18,717 nt of DNA from an uncultured Acholeplasmataceae bacterium (GCA_938041945.1 CALISC010000005.1:1-18717); one strand, 5' to 3'. Counted from the first letter of the stretch, positions 1 to 7,009 are shown. Notes: generated from the sequence alone by a model not told the origin. Translations and numbers: made by a program.

Positions 1-358
1 TGTATTTTAGGTTTTGCGGCAAAAACACACATTTATCGCGAAGGTCTCTAATTTCATCAACACCGTTGTTGCTCGCTCCATCTATTTCTACAATGTCTAC
101 GGTTTGTTCTTGCTCAATTGCAAGACAGTTTGTGCATTTTCCGCAGGCATCACCTGTAGTTAGTTTCTCGCAGTTAATGGCTTTGGCAAAAATTCTGGCA
201 ATCGTGGTTTTGCCAATTCCTCTGGTGCCAGCAAAAATAAAAGAATGTGGGATGCTGCCACTTTTTAAAATTTGTCTAAGGATTTGAATGATTACCGTTT
301 GACCTACAACTTCTTTGAGTTTACTTGGTCGGTATTTACGATATAAAACTTTATACAT
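1..358 (-). CDS. dnaX: DNA polymerase III subunit gamma/tau, N-terminal part (cut by window edge)
   Basis: The ATG at 358-356 opens a frame that runs off the left edge, giving 119 residues. They start MYKVLYRKYRPSKLKEVVGQ, the signature N-terminus of clamp-loader gamma/tau. A Walker A loop GTRGIGKTT lies at about residues 44-52. A zinc-module Cys pattern follows (C63, C72, C75, C78), and then the EIDGASNNGVDEIRDL stretch (about 91-106) typical of DnaX. The protein is the ATPase that loads the sliding clamp on DNA. It starts 6 bases after the mnmE stop and has no good Shine-Dalgarno of its own, so it is probably translated by coupling within the operon. The Walker B region, the domain III and tau parts and the stop lie outside the window. 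Family identification is very secure. Confidence 0.95.
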   Translation of the reverse strand, partial: MYKVLYRKYRPSKLKEVVGQTVIIQILRQILKSGSIPHSFIFAGTRGIGKTTIARIFAKAINCEKLTTGDACGKCTNCLAIEQEQTVDIVEIDGASNNGVDEIRDLRDKCVFLPQNLKY

Positions 359-364
359 AGTTAT

Positions 365-1720
365 TTATTTGCCAAGGCAAAAATGACTAAAGATGTTTTT
401 ATTAACATCGTCATCATATACCTCGCCAAGTATCTCCTTTATAGCGTTGTAAGCGGATTTAATGTTCATAACTATTAAGTCAGCAGTCAAAAAGTCCGCA
501 GAGATATGGGCTTCTTTTAGTTCAGAAATTGCTTTTTCAAGTAAAGCAATTTGTCTTTGATTTGACAAAAAAGCCAGGTCTCTGGTGTCAAGGTCTGTTA
601 ACTTTAACTTAGCTAAAATTGCGTCTTCAAGCGGTTTTAAGTTTTCATCAAAAGTAGAAATGTAGACAGCGTCTTTGTCTTTTTCTTCAATACCTAAGTC
701 CTTTTTGTTTGCAATCTTAATTAGTTTTGCAGGGTCTATTTTATTTAAGATTTCTAGGTCTTCTTTGGTTAACTTTTGGTTAGCCTCAAAAACAAATAAA
801 ACTAAGTCAGCGGTTTTAATAGTATCTAGGCTCTTTTGAATTCCAAGATTCTCAACTAGATTTGTGCTTTTGCGGATTCCTGCGGTGTCAAGTAGGTTAA
901 GTGCAATGTTGTTGAGCACAATTTTACCTTCAACTATGTCGCGGGTTGTGCCTTGAATGTCGGTAACCAAAGCCTTGTCTTGTTTTAAAAGAGAGTTTAA
1001 AAGTGATGACTTGCCGACGTTGGGTCTACCAACAATTGCAACCGAAATGCCTGTTTTAAGCATTGTAGTATTTTTTGAGTTTCGCAAAAACTCAGTTAAA
1101 GCGGTTAAAATCGCATCAATTCTGGATTTTAATTCAGAGGTTTCAAGATCTGCGGTTTCATCAAACTCAGGGTATTGTAGTTTGACTTCAATGTCTGAAA
1201 TTAAGTTTAGAACTTGCTCTTTAAACTCAGAAATTTTTTTGCCAGTTTTACTAAGTAGTGAGTTTATTGAAATTTTAGCAGCACTTTTGGTGTCTGCCTC
1301 AATTAAGTCCATCACGGCCTCAGCTTTAACTAAATCTATCCTGCCATTTAAATAAGCGCGGTAAGAAAACTCACCAGGATGTGCCATTCGGATATTTAGA
1401 CTAAGTAGCCGCTCTAGTACTAAATTAGTTACCAAAACCCCACCGTGACAAGAAATTTCAAGCATATCATCAGCGGTAAAAGAATGAGGTTTTCTAAATA
1501 CTGCCACTACTACCTCGTCAATTGGTTGGCTGTCTTTGCCTAAAATAAAGCCGTAGACTAAGGTGTTGCCAGGAACTTGAGTTAAGTCTTTGCCTTTAAA
1601 GATAGTGTTGACTTCGCTAATGCAGGTTTTTCCCGAAACTCTTATAACTGAAATCGACCCCTTACCAAAAGGGGTCGCAATTGCAGTGATATTTTCAAAA
1701 TCAGTGTTGTTTAAACTCAT
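365..1720 (-). CDS. mnmE: tRNA uridine-5-carboxymethylaminomethyl(34) synthesis GTPase MnmE (TrmE)
   Basis: This 451-residue GTPase works with MnmG to modify the wobble uridine (U34) of certain tRNAs, using a folate-derived one-carbon unit. The N-terminal tetrahydrofolate-binding domain begins with ITAIATPFGKGSISVIRVSG. A helical domain follows, with an inserted G domain: P-loop GRPNVGKSS at about 231-239, TTRD at about 258-261, DTAG at about 278-281 and NKKD at about 338-341. The protein ends in FCLGK, the conserved C-terminal Cys motif needed for modification. Length is normal for the family. A TTG at 1723 directly precedes ATG 1720; I prefer the ATG. The first 20 bases overlap the end of the mgtC-like gene, no strong Shine-Dalgarno is visible, and dnaX begins 6 bases after the stop, so coupling is likely. 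MnmG is not in the window. Confidence 0.97.
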   Translation of the reverse strand: MSLNNTDFENITAIATPFGKGSISVIRVSGKTCISEVNTIFKGKDLTQVPGNTLVYGFILGKDSQPIDEVVVAVFRKPHSFTADDMLEISCHGGVLVTNLVLERLLSLNIRMAHPGEFSYRAYLNGRIDLVKAEAVMDLIEADTKSAAKISINSLLSKTGKKISEFKEQVLNLISDIEVKLQYPEFDETADLETSELKSRIDAILTALTEFLRNSKNTTMLKTGISVAIVGRPNVGKSSLLNSLLKQDKALVTDIQGTTRDIVEGKIVLNNIALNLLDTAGIRKSTNLVENLGIQKSLDTIKTADLVLFVFEANQKLTKEDLEILNKIDPAKLIKIANKKDLGIEEKDKDAVYISTFDENLKPLEDAILAKLKLTDLDTRDLAFLSNQRQIALLEKAISELKEAHISADFLTADLIVMNIKSAYNAIKEILGEVYDDDVNKNIFSHFCLGK

Positions 1721-2363
1721 CAACGTGTCTAGTTTGCAAATCGTCTTCTTTGTTTAAAATAGCGTTGGCGTCTTCTGCTTTCATCTCGCCTTGTTTAACT
1801 TTGTGAATTAAGTTATTGCGGCAACTTACAAATGGATTTTCTTTGGAAACCATGTCGCGAATAAAGATGTAAATGATAATAACAGTTGCCCCAATTACGC
1901 CAATCAGCAGATAACCAGATCCCAAAATTAAGCCTAAAATTGCGCAGGCCCAAATAGAGGAAGCCGTGGTTAAGCCTTTAATAGACATCTTGTCTTTAAT
2001 GATGACACCGGCTCCAATGAAAGAAACTCCGGCAACAACTTGTGCAATGATTCTTTGACCTTCATTGGGCTGAAAAGCATTCAGTTCAAACATCAGTCTT
2101 TGAGTGATTGCTATTGAGCAACTGGCAATTCCTACCAAAAAGTAGGCAGAAACTCCGACTGCTTTGCCTAAATTACGGCGTTCAAGTCCAACGATTACCG
2201 CATAAATCATGATAATTAAAAGCGGCAAGATGACTTTAAACAACCAGTCTTGGCCTGTTTGCAAGGCTTGCAAGTCAAGTGAACCTTTGGTAACAGCCTC
2301 TGAGATTTTAGAATTCGGATTTGCTGATTTATTAGTAGTAATGTTTAAAAGTAGTTCCAGCAT
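1701..2363 (-). CDS. MgtC/SapB-family membrane protein
   Basis: This 220-residue protein has five hydrophobic segments at about 40-60, 68-87, 104-122, 131-149 and 151-169. The family signature is clear: VGLERRNLGKAVGVSAYFLVG (about 58-78), then RIIAQVVAGVSFIGAGVII (about 104-122), then KGLTTASSIWACAILGL. MgtC/SapB proteins are inner-membrane proteins. Some modulate F-type ATP synthase or help survival in low Mg2+, but the role of the many chromosomal homologues is unknown. About 40 polar residues precede the first segment, longer than is common, and a charged tail of about 50 residues follows the last. The ATG at 2363 lies 2 bases after the preceding DHH gene and only a weak purine stretch precedes it. 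It stops at TGA (1703-1701) inside the mnmE start region. The substrate or partner cannot be told from sequence. Confidence 0.9.
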   Translation of the reverse strand: MLELLLNITTNKSANPNSKISEAVTKGSLDLQALQTGQDWLFKVILPLLIIMIYAVIVGLERRNLGKAVGVSAYFLVGIASCSIAITQRLMFELNAFQPNEGQRIIAQVVAGVSFIGAGVIIKDKMSIKGLTTASSIWACAILGLILGSGYLLIGVIGATVIIIYIFIRDMVSKENPFVSCRNNLIHKVKQGEMKAEDANAILNKEDDLQTRHVDEFKQH

Positions 2364-2365
2364 TG

Positions 2366-3322
2366 TTAGTTATTTTTCTTTAAAACTTCCACAATTCTGG
2401 CGTCAAGAGCGTCAATTACTTTTGTGTGTTGTTTCATTTTATCCAAGTGGCAGCCAGCGGCAAAGTCGTGTCCACCTCCTGGAGGGAATTTGTTGCAAAC
2501 TGAAGCAATTTCTACTTGATTTGAACGAACTCGCACGCGAACTGAATTTTCAAGTTCAATAAATAGGACCCAAACAGGGCAGCCTTCTATTCCGGCCATG
2601 GCGTTAATCGCTGCTGCTGTGTCTTCTTGAGTTAAGTTAAATTTCTTTTGAATATCGCGAGTTGCAAGAAAGTAAACCACGCCGTTTTTTGAGCGTTTAA
2701 TGTTAGAAAGAAGATAACCTTTATATTTAAGTTGAGCAAAAGTTGTTTTAGAAAGTTCACGATCTACGTATTCAAGGTCAGCGCCTTTAGAGACTAAAAA
2801 AGCTGCCATTTGAAAAGTAGTTTCAGTAACTCCGCGGTATCTAAATCCGCCTGAATCTGTAACTAGCCCAGCATATAGTGCTTGTGCGCCCTGTTTAGTG
2901 ATAAGAAGTTGGTCTCTGAACTTATACAAGAAATAAGTGATCATTTGGCAAGCCGCTGGCGCTTCTTCGTGTACCCAGTTGATGTCGCCGTATTGATCCA
3001 TTACGATATGGTGGTCAATTTTAATGATTTCTTTAGCCAATTTAAAGCGTTGATCTGCAACTCGCTCTTGCGTTGCGGTGTCTACAACAATGGCTAAAGA
3101 CTTTTTAATAGTTTCGTCGTCAAGAGTGTCAAGTTCTCCAAGAAAACGCAGGTAAGGTGTGTGGTCACCAAGTGAGTATACTTGTTTTTTGGGAAAAGTT
3201 GTCTCGATGATGTTTTTAAGACCAAGTGATGAGCCAATGCAGTCGCCATCTGGTCTTTTATGTGAGTAGATTGTAATAATGTCGTATTCTTTGATTTTTT
3301 TTAAAATTAAACTAATGTCCAT
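2366..3322 (-). CDS. DHH-DHHA1 phosphoesterase, NrnA/MgpA-like (copy 1)
   Basis: This 318-residue protein has the full DHH phosphoesterase metal set: H21, D25 and D27 in HKRPDGDCIGS, D81 in VVDTA, the DHH triad at 103-105 and D156 in VTDSGGF. A C-terminal DHHA1 domain carries PGGGHDFAAG (about 281-290). Proteins of this type (NrnA, Mycoplasma MgpA-like) degrade oligoribonucleotides of 2-5 nt and/or hydrolyse pAp in the cytoplasm; some relatives cleave linear or cyclic dinucleotides. Which substrate applies here is not decidable from sequence. It is a paralogue of the adjacent upstream gene, same length class and motif order but quite diverged. ATG 3322 has a clear AAGGAG site 18 bases after the upstream stop. 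It runs into the mgtC-like gene with a 2-base gap. Confidence 0.92.
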   Translation of the reverse strand: MDISLILKKIKEYDIITIYSHKRPDGDCIGSSLGLKNIIETTFPKKQVYSLGDHTPYLRFLGELDTLDDETIKKSLAIVVDTATQERVADQRFKLAKEIIKIDHHIVMDQYGDINWVHEEAPAACQMITYFLYKFRDQLLITKQGAQALYAGLVTDSGGFRYRGVTETTFQMAAFLVSKGADLEYVDRELSKTTFAQLKYKGYLLSNIKRSKNGVVYFLATRDIQKKFNLTQEDTAAAINAMAGIEGCPVWVLFIELENSVRVRVRSNQVEIASVCNKFPPGGGHDFAAGCHLDKMKQHTKVIDALDARIVEVLKKNN

Positions 3323-3340
3323 GTTTTTACTCCTTATTAT

Positions 3341-4282
3341 TTATTTTTGGTTTTGTAAAATTAGTTCGTTTAAATCTCTAATCATGGCTTTAGCCACTTC
3401 AAAGTTGTCTAGGGTTGCCCCACACGCGAGTGCATGCCCGCCACCTCCGTATTTTTTGGCAATATGCACAACTTCTATTTCTCGGCTACGCAATTCACAA
3501 ATTACTTTGTCTTGTTCAGCGGAATACGTGAAGTTTGCCCAAATTGGAATTTCTTTAATGCCAGCAAGTAAGTTAACCATACCGCGGCTAATTGAAAAGA
3601 AATCGTATGTTCCTAGGGACTCTAAAAACTCTTTGGTATTAAAAAAGTAAGCAACTGAGCCTTCAATTTGCATGCGAGTAGCAAACTTCGCTTTAGTTTG
3701 GCGCTCTTCCAGAGTTTCTACATACAGCCACTTATAGAACTTAAGCGGGTTTGCACCCAGAGCGGTTAGTTCAGCGGCTATTTGAAATAAGCGTGGGGCG
3801 TTAGTTAAATACTGAAAACGTCCGCTGTCGGTAATTATTCCGTTTAGTAGGTAATCAGCTGCTATTGCAGGGATTTTTAGTTTTAGTTTTTTTGCAATGT
3901 CGTAAACATAAGCAGCCGCGGCCTCGTAAGTTGGATCGGAATAAACGTGCGCGCCTGCTACATCTGATTTGTTTTCGTGGTGGTCAATAATTACCACGTC
4001 TTTGGCAAACAAATAGCGGTTATCCGAAATCATGTAAGAAACTGCGACGTCTGTAATAAAAACAAGTGAGTCTTTGTAAAAACTATCTGGAATTTCGTTC
4101 ATGGCGTTTTCGTAGTCAAACTTGTTGTGGTCACCTACTACATAGACTTCTTTTTCTGGGAAGTTTTCTTTAATTATGTGCATCAAGCCCATTTGTGAGC
4201 CAATTGCGTCCATATCTGGTTTGGTGTGTCTGTGAATAATAATGCGGTTGTGTTTTTTTAAAAGTTCTTTAATCGTTTTCAT
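3341..4282 (-). CDS. DHH-DHHA1 phosphoesterase, NrnA/MgpA-like (copy 2)
   Basis: This 313-residue protein has catalytic metal ligands H19, D23 and D25 in HTKPDMDAIGS, D78 in FITDVA, DHH at 100-102 and D152 in ITDSGRF. The DHHA1 substrate-binding glycine motif GGGGHALACG is at about 279-288. It is expected to be a Mn-dependent 3'-5' nanoRNase or pAp phosphatase like its neighbour. All catalytic residues are intact in both copies, so neither is an obvious pseudoenzyme, and the division of labour between them is unknown. It is the first gene after a promoter-like sequence at 4301-4330 and likely heads the operon DHH-DHH-mgtC-mnmE-dnaX. An AGAGGT site precedes ATG 4282. Confidence 0.92.
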   Translation of the reverse strand: MKTIKELLKKHNRIIIHRHTKPDMDAIGSQMGLMHIIKENFPEKEVYVVGDHNKFDYENAMNEIPDSFYKDSLVFITDVAVSYMISDNRYLFAKDVVIIDHHENKSDVAGAHVYSDPTYEAAAAYVYDIAKKLKLKIPAIAADYLLNGIITDSGRFQYLTNAPRLFQIAAELTALGANPLKFYKWLYVETLEERQTKAKFATRMQIEGSVAYFFNTKEFLESLGTYDFFSISRGMVNLLAGIKEIPIWANFTYSAEQDKVICELRSREIEVVHIAKKYGGGGHALACGATLDNFEVAKAMIRDLNELILQNQK

Positions 4283-4300
4283 TCAATACCTCTGACAAAT

Positions 4301-4330
4301 ATTATACTATTTTTTAAACCTGTTTTTCAA
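4301..4330 (-). promoter_or_regulatory. Sigma-A-type promoter upstream of the DHH operon
   Basis: On the minus strand, TTGAAA (4330-4325) and TATAAT (4306-4301) are separated by 18 bases. The -35 matches consensus at five of six bases and the -10 is perfect. It overlaps the fakA stop codon and would start transcription about 12-13 bases upstream of the ATG at 4282, leaving room for the AGAGGT ribosome binding site. No terminator separates fakA from this operon, so readthrough is also likely. Confidence 0.6.
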
Positions 4331-5982
4331 AGTGCCGAAACTATAAATAAATAAATTTCTTGCATCCCGTTAACTAAATTAACCTCGGCGTATGGACAAA
4401 GTGTTTGGATGTATTCCTCAATCTCTCTAGCCTCTTCGTCAGACACAGCCTTACCGTAAAATAGAGTGACAACTTCGTTTTCTTTAGAAAGAATTTGGGA
4501 AAGCAAGCAACGTGTTGCGTCAAAAATATTTTCAACAGAACAAGTAATTGCGCCTTCAGAAATTCCAAGATAATGACCTTTTCTTATGTCAATACCGTTT
4601 TGTTTGGTGTCGCGAATTGCATAAGTTATCTCACCAGTTTGAGCGGTCTGTGCGATTTCTTGCATATTGTCAATGTTGGTCTTAAAGTCAGCGTTACAGT
4701 CAAACACAGAAAGTGCTGCAACCCCTTGGCCAAGATTTTTAGTCTTAATTACTGCGATATTACGATCTTTAACTAAGTTAGTCGTTTGTTCTGCCGACAT
4801 AATGATGTTTGAGTTGTTGGGAATGATAATAATGTTTTTGGCGTTGACTTTCTCAACTGCTTCAATGAAGTCTTGGGTAGACGGATTCATGGTTTGGCCA
4901 CCGGCCACTATGTAGTCAACTCCGTGTTCAAGTAAGTATTGGCGAACTCCGTCTCCGTTAGCCACTGCAATCAGTCCGTATTCTTTTTCAGGAGTTTTGG
5001 TAGTTGGTTTTTGTGCAGCCACCGCCTCTTCGTTTTGCAGTTTCATGTTGTCTACTTTAATAGATCTGACTTCACCTAGTTCTTCGGCGTTTTTAAGTAG
5101 GTTAAGAGGTTGGTTGGTGTGAATGTGGACCTTTAGTAGTTCTTCGTCGTGAATCACCACCATTGATTCGCCAAAGTCTTTAATTTCTTGAATAAATTTT
5201 TCTTTTGAAAATTGTTCTGGTTTGTCTAAAATCAAGACAAACTCAGTGCAGAACTTAAACTTAATTTCACCAATTACGTGGTCGTAAGCAGTACTTTGTT
5301 CTGAGTTTAAAACAAAAGACTTGGTTGTGGTTTTAGTTGCTTCTTTTATAACTTTACCGTTAATAAAGTGTACAAAACCCTCAACAATTTTAACAAAACC
5401 AGCACCACCGCTGTCTACAACATTAGCCTCTTTTAAGACAGGTAAAAGCATAGGGGTTTTCTGCAAAGTAATTTTAGCCTGGTTAAAGTAAGTGGTTAAA
5501 GTGTCTTCAAAAGTAATTAGTTTGCCACGTTTTAAACGCAAGTGTTCGCCTGCTTCACGAAGTACGGTTAAAATTGTTCCTTCAATTGGTCGAACTACAC
5601 CACTATAGGCTACTTTATAGCCAGAAATTAAGGCATCAATTAGTTGTACTACTGTAAGTTCTTGGCTATCTACTTTGCCAAGTTCTTTAGCAAATCCACG
5701 GAAAAACTGAGAAAGAATAACACCTGAATTGCCGTGTGCGGCAACTACTAGTTCGTGTGAAAAATCTTTGGCAATTTCTGCTATAGTCTTGGTTTTGAAA
5801 TCTAAAATTTTAATCTTGTTAGCGCCTGCATTGATAGTAAGATGCATGTTGGTTCCAGTGTCGCCATCTGGAATTGGAAAGACATTTAAGTTATTAATTT
5901 CGTCGATGTGTAGCCTTAAGTTGGCAGCTCCATTCATCAGCATTTTGGTAAAAAATTCGCTTGTTATTGTTTTGTGTTCCAT
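4327..5982 (-). CDS. fakA: Fatty acid kinase A-like protein (DAK phosphatase domain, YloV/FakA family)
   Basis: This 551-residue protein has FakA architecture. The N-terminal Dak/DhaL-type nucleotide domain carries NVFPIPDGDTGTNM (about 33-46; D39 and D41 are metal ligands), GNSGVILSQ (84-92) and DSGGAGF (190-196). A middle domain has FCTEF (244-248) and HIHT (286-289). The C-terminal DegV-like domain has GGQTMNPSTQ (361-370) and PNNSNI (389-394). With an acyl-binding FakB (DegV family, not in this window), FakA phosphorylates free fatty acids for phospholipid synthesis. In most Bacillota it sits beside asp23/yloU and rpmB. Here rpmB is only about 0.8 kb away, but asp23 is absent and an SDR gene lies between. 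ATG 5982 follows a GAGG site. The stop is TGA, and the C-terminus IYLFIVSAL aligns with family ends, so TGA is a true stop. Confidence 0.93.
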   Translation of the reverse strand: MEHKTITSEFFTKMLMNGAANLRLHIDEINNLNVFPIPDGDTGTNMHLTINAGANKIKILDFKTKTIAEIAKDFSHELVVAAHGNSGVILSQFFRGFAKELGKVDSQELTVVQLIDALISGYKVAYSGVVRPIEGTILTVLREAGEHLRLKRGKLITFEDTLTTYFNQAKITLQKTPMLLPVLKEANVVDSGGAGFVKIVEGFVHFINGKVIKEATKTTTKSFVLNSEQSTAYDHVIGEIKFKFCTEFVLILDKPEQFSKEKFIQEIKDFGESMVVIHDEELLKVHIHTNQPLNLLKNAEELGEVRSIKVDNMKLQNEEAVAAQKPTTKTPEKEYGLIAVANGDGVRQYLLEHGVDYIVAGGQTMNPSTQDFIEAVEKVNAKNIIIIPNNSNIIMSAEQTTNLVKDRNIAVIKTKNLGQGVAALSVFDCNADFKTNIDNMQEIAQTAQTGEITYAIRDTKQNGIDIRKGHYLGISEGAITCSVENIFDATRCLLSQILSKENEVVTLFYGKAVSDEEAREIEEYIQTLCPYAEVNLVNGMQEIYLFIVSAL

Positions 5983-6002
5983 TAATAAACCTCAGTATCT
6001 TT

Positions 6003-6008
6003 ATTATA
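6003..6008 (-). promoter_or_regulatory. Possible -10 element upstream of fakA
   Basis: A perfect TATAAT is read on the minus strand (6008-6003) in the 53-base gap before fakA, placed so that a transcript would carry about 15 leader bases with the GAGG site. No convincing -35 box is visible 16-18 bases upstream and the gap is very AT-rich, so chance is possible. Confidence 0.3.
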
Positions 6009-6035
6009 CCTTAAATCTCTTTATATTATATTAGG

Positions 6036-6719
6036 CTATTTTTGGCTAGCAGATGGGGTTGGTGAGATAAAGTTTAGGTTAACGCATTCACCTAAATCCA
6101 AAATTATGTCTTGTCCTGTTACGCAAGTGTTTTTAGTTAAGATAAAGTAAATCCACTCAGCAATTTCTTTTGGCTCAATCCAGCGTTTTAAGATATTTTG
6201 GCTTGCAACTGCTGACATTGCCGCTTCATCCTTATACAAATTCGGCTCTAAATTGGTGTGAACTGGGCCTGGGCTCAATGAGTTAACTAAAGTTTGGTAT
6301 TTTCCGCCAAGAGTTTTAGCAAGATGTTTGGTGTAGTTAATGCGAGCGGCTTGAGCAGCTGCATGTAAAGGTTTACCGAACCCATGGTGCCCAGCGGTTG
6401 AGGCTATGTTTAAAACTGCTTTCAAATCTTTACTTTCGTATTTGTTAATAATGTTAATATAGCCTTGTAAGTTGGTTTCCAAGGATTTTTGCTCGTCCAT
6501 TGTGCCAGCATTGTTTAAAATATATGAGATATTTTTTAAATCAGGAAGGTTTTCAAAATCTGTTACCGATACTTTAAAGTGTTGGTAGTTTTTGTCTTCA
6601 ATGGTCGTTGTATTTTGGTCAATTCCGTAAACTAAATAATTGTTCTTTAAAAAAATTTCAGCGGCGGCTTTGCCAATTCCACTTGAACTTCCTGTGATTA
6701 AAATTGTTTTCTTTTCCAT
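6036..6719 (-). CDS. SDR-family oxidoreductase-like protein with altered catalytic motif
   Basis: This 227-residue Rossmann-fold protein has the classical SDR layout: cofactor loop TGSSSGIG at residues 9-16, NNAG at 69-72, NIASTAG with Ser107, and SPGPVHTNL (149-157). The helix that normally carries the YxxxK active site reads LHAAAQAARINYTKHLAK. Aligned to YSASKAA...TKSLAK of ordinary family members without gaps, it places His119 at the catalytic Tyr and Gln123 at the catalytic Lys. The nucleotides give CAT and CAA unambiguously. NAD(P) binding may persist, but the usual dehydrogenase chemistry is doubtful; the substrate is unknown. The gene is intact and not frameshifted. No Shine-Dalgarno precedes ATG 6719, unlike most neighbours. 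It diverges from rpmB and precedes fakA by 53 bases, possibly co-transcribed with it. Confidence 0.88.
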   Translation of the reverse strand: MEKKTILITGSSSGIGKAAAEIFLKNNYLVYGIDQNTTTIEDKNYQHFKVSVTDFENLPDLKNISYILNNAGTMDEQKSLETNLQGYINIINKYESKDLKAVLNIASTAGHHGFGKPLHAAAQAARINYTKHLAKTLGGKYQTLVNSLSPGPVHTNLEPNLYKDEAAMSAVASQNILKRWIEPKEIAEWIYFILTKNTCVTGQDIILDLGECVNLNFISPTPSASQK

Positions 6720-6750
6720 ATTTAAAGTTTAACATACAAAAAGTTTAAAA

Positions 6751-6779
6751 TTGCGAAAAAACCCTGATTATGCTAAAAT
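6751..6779 (+). promoter_or_regulatory. Extended -10 promoter of rpmB
   Basis: TTGCGA (6751-6756) and TAAAAT (6774-6779) are separated by exactly 17 bases, and a TGC directly before the -10 forms an extended -10 (TGnTAAAAT). The upstream stretch is A/T-rich. Transcription would start near 6786, giving a short leader that contains the AGGAG site at 6788-6792. Confidence 0.7.
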
Positions 6780-6802
6780 ATTACGAGAGGAGATTTATAA
6801 AC

Positions 6803-6991
6803 ATGGGAATATGCGCTATTAGCGGCAGAAAACAACTTGCCGGAAATAATCGATCACACTCTCTTCGTGCGACTCGCAGAGTCTGGAACTTAAACTTGCA
6901 ACCAGTGAAATTTACTGACGAAGCAGGTCACACTCACAAAGTCATGGTTTCAGCAAGAGCTCTTCGCACTTTGAGAAAACAAGAACGATAA
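6803..6991 (+). CDS. rpmB: 50S ribosomal protein L28
   Basis: This 62-residue large-subunit protein starts MGICAISGRKQLAGNNRSHS, with the conserved AGNNRSHS..ATRR and VSARALRTL signatures of L28. I place the start at ATG 6803 because AGGAG at 6788-6792 is correctly spaced. An in-frame ATG at 6770 would put that site inside the gene and lies within the promoter. Only one Cys is seen near the N-terminus (C4), so this is the zinc-free form. It is a single-gene transcription unit, the only plus-strand gene here, with its own promoter and terminator. It diverges from the SDR gene and converges on pepA. The family normally neighbours asp23-fakA in Bacillota, and fakA is one gene away. Confidence 0.96.
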   Translation: MGICAISGRKQLAGNNRSHSLRATRRVWNLNLQPVKFTDEAGHTHKVMVSARALRTLRKQER

Positions 6992-7009
6992 TTAAATTAA
7001 AATAAATTA

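Noticed and set aside
66..287. Plus-strand open frame of 73 codons opposite dnaX
   Set aside because: It is antisense to the clear DnaX N-terminus, has no ribosome binding site and resembles no known protein.
957..1355. Plus-strand open frame of 132 codons opposite mnmE
   Set aside because: Antisense shadow of the MnmE GTPase and helical region; low-complexity composition and no ribosome binding site.
2209..2562. Plus-strand open frame of 117 codons spanning the mgtC/DHH junction
   Set aside because: It runs antisense across two well-supported genes and has no family features.
4374..4568. Minus-strand 64-codon frame inside fakA
   Set aside because: An out-of-frame shadow of the FakA C-terminal domain; FakA itself is intact, so there is no frameshift.
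6770..6802. Upstream ATG extension of rpmB by 11 codons
   Set aside because: It would start within the promoter -10 region and place the AGGAG site inside the gene. L28 homologues begin at the ATG at 6803.
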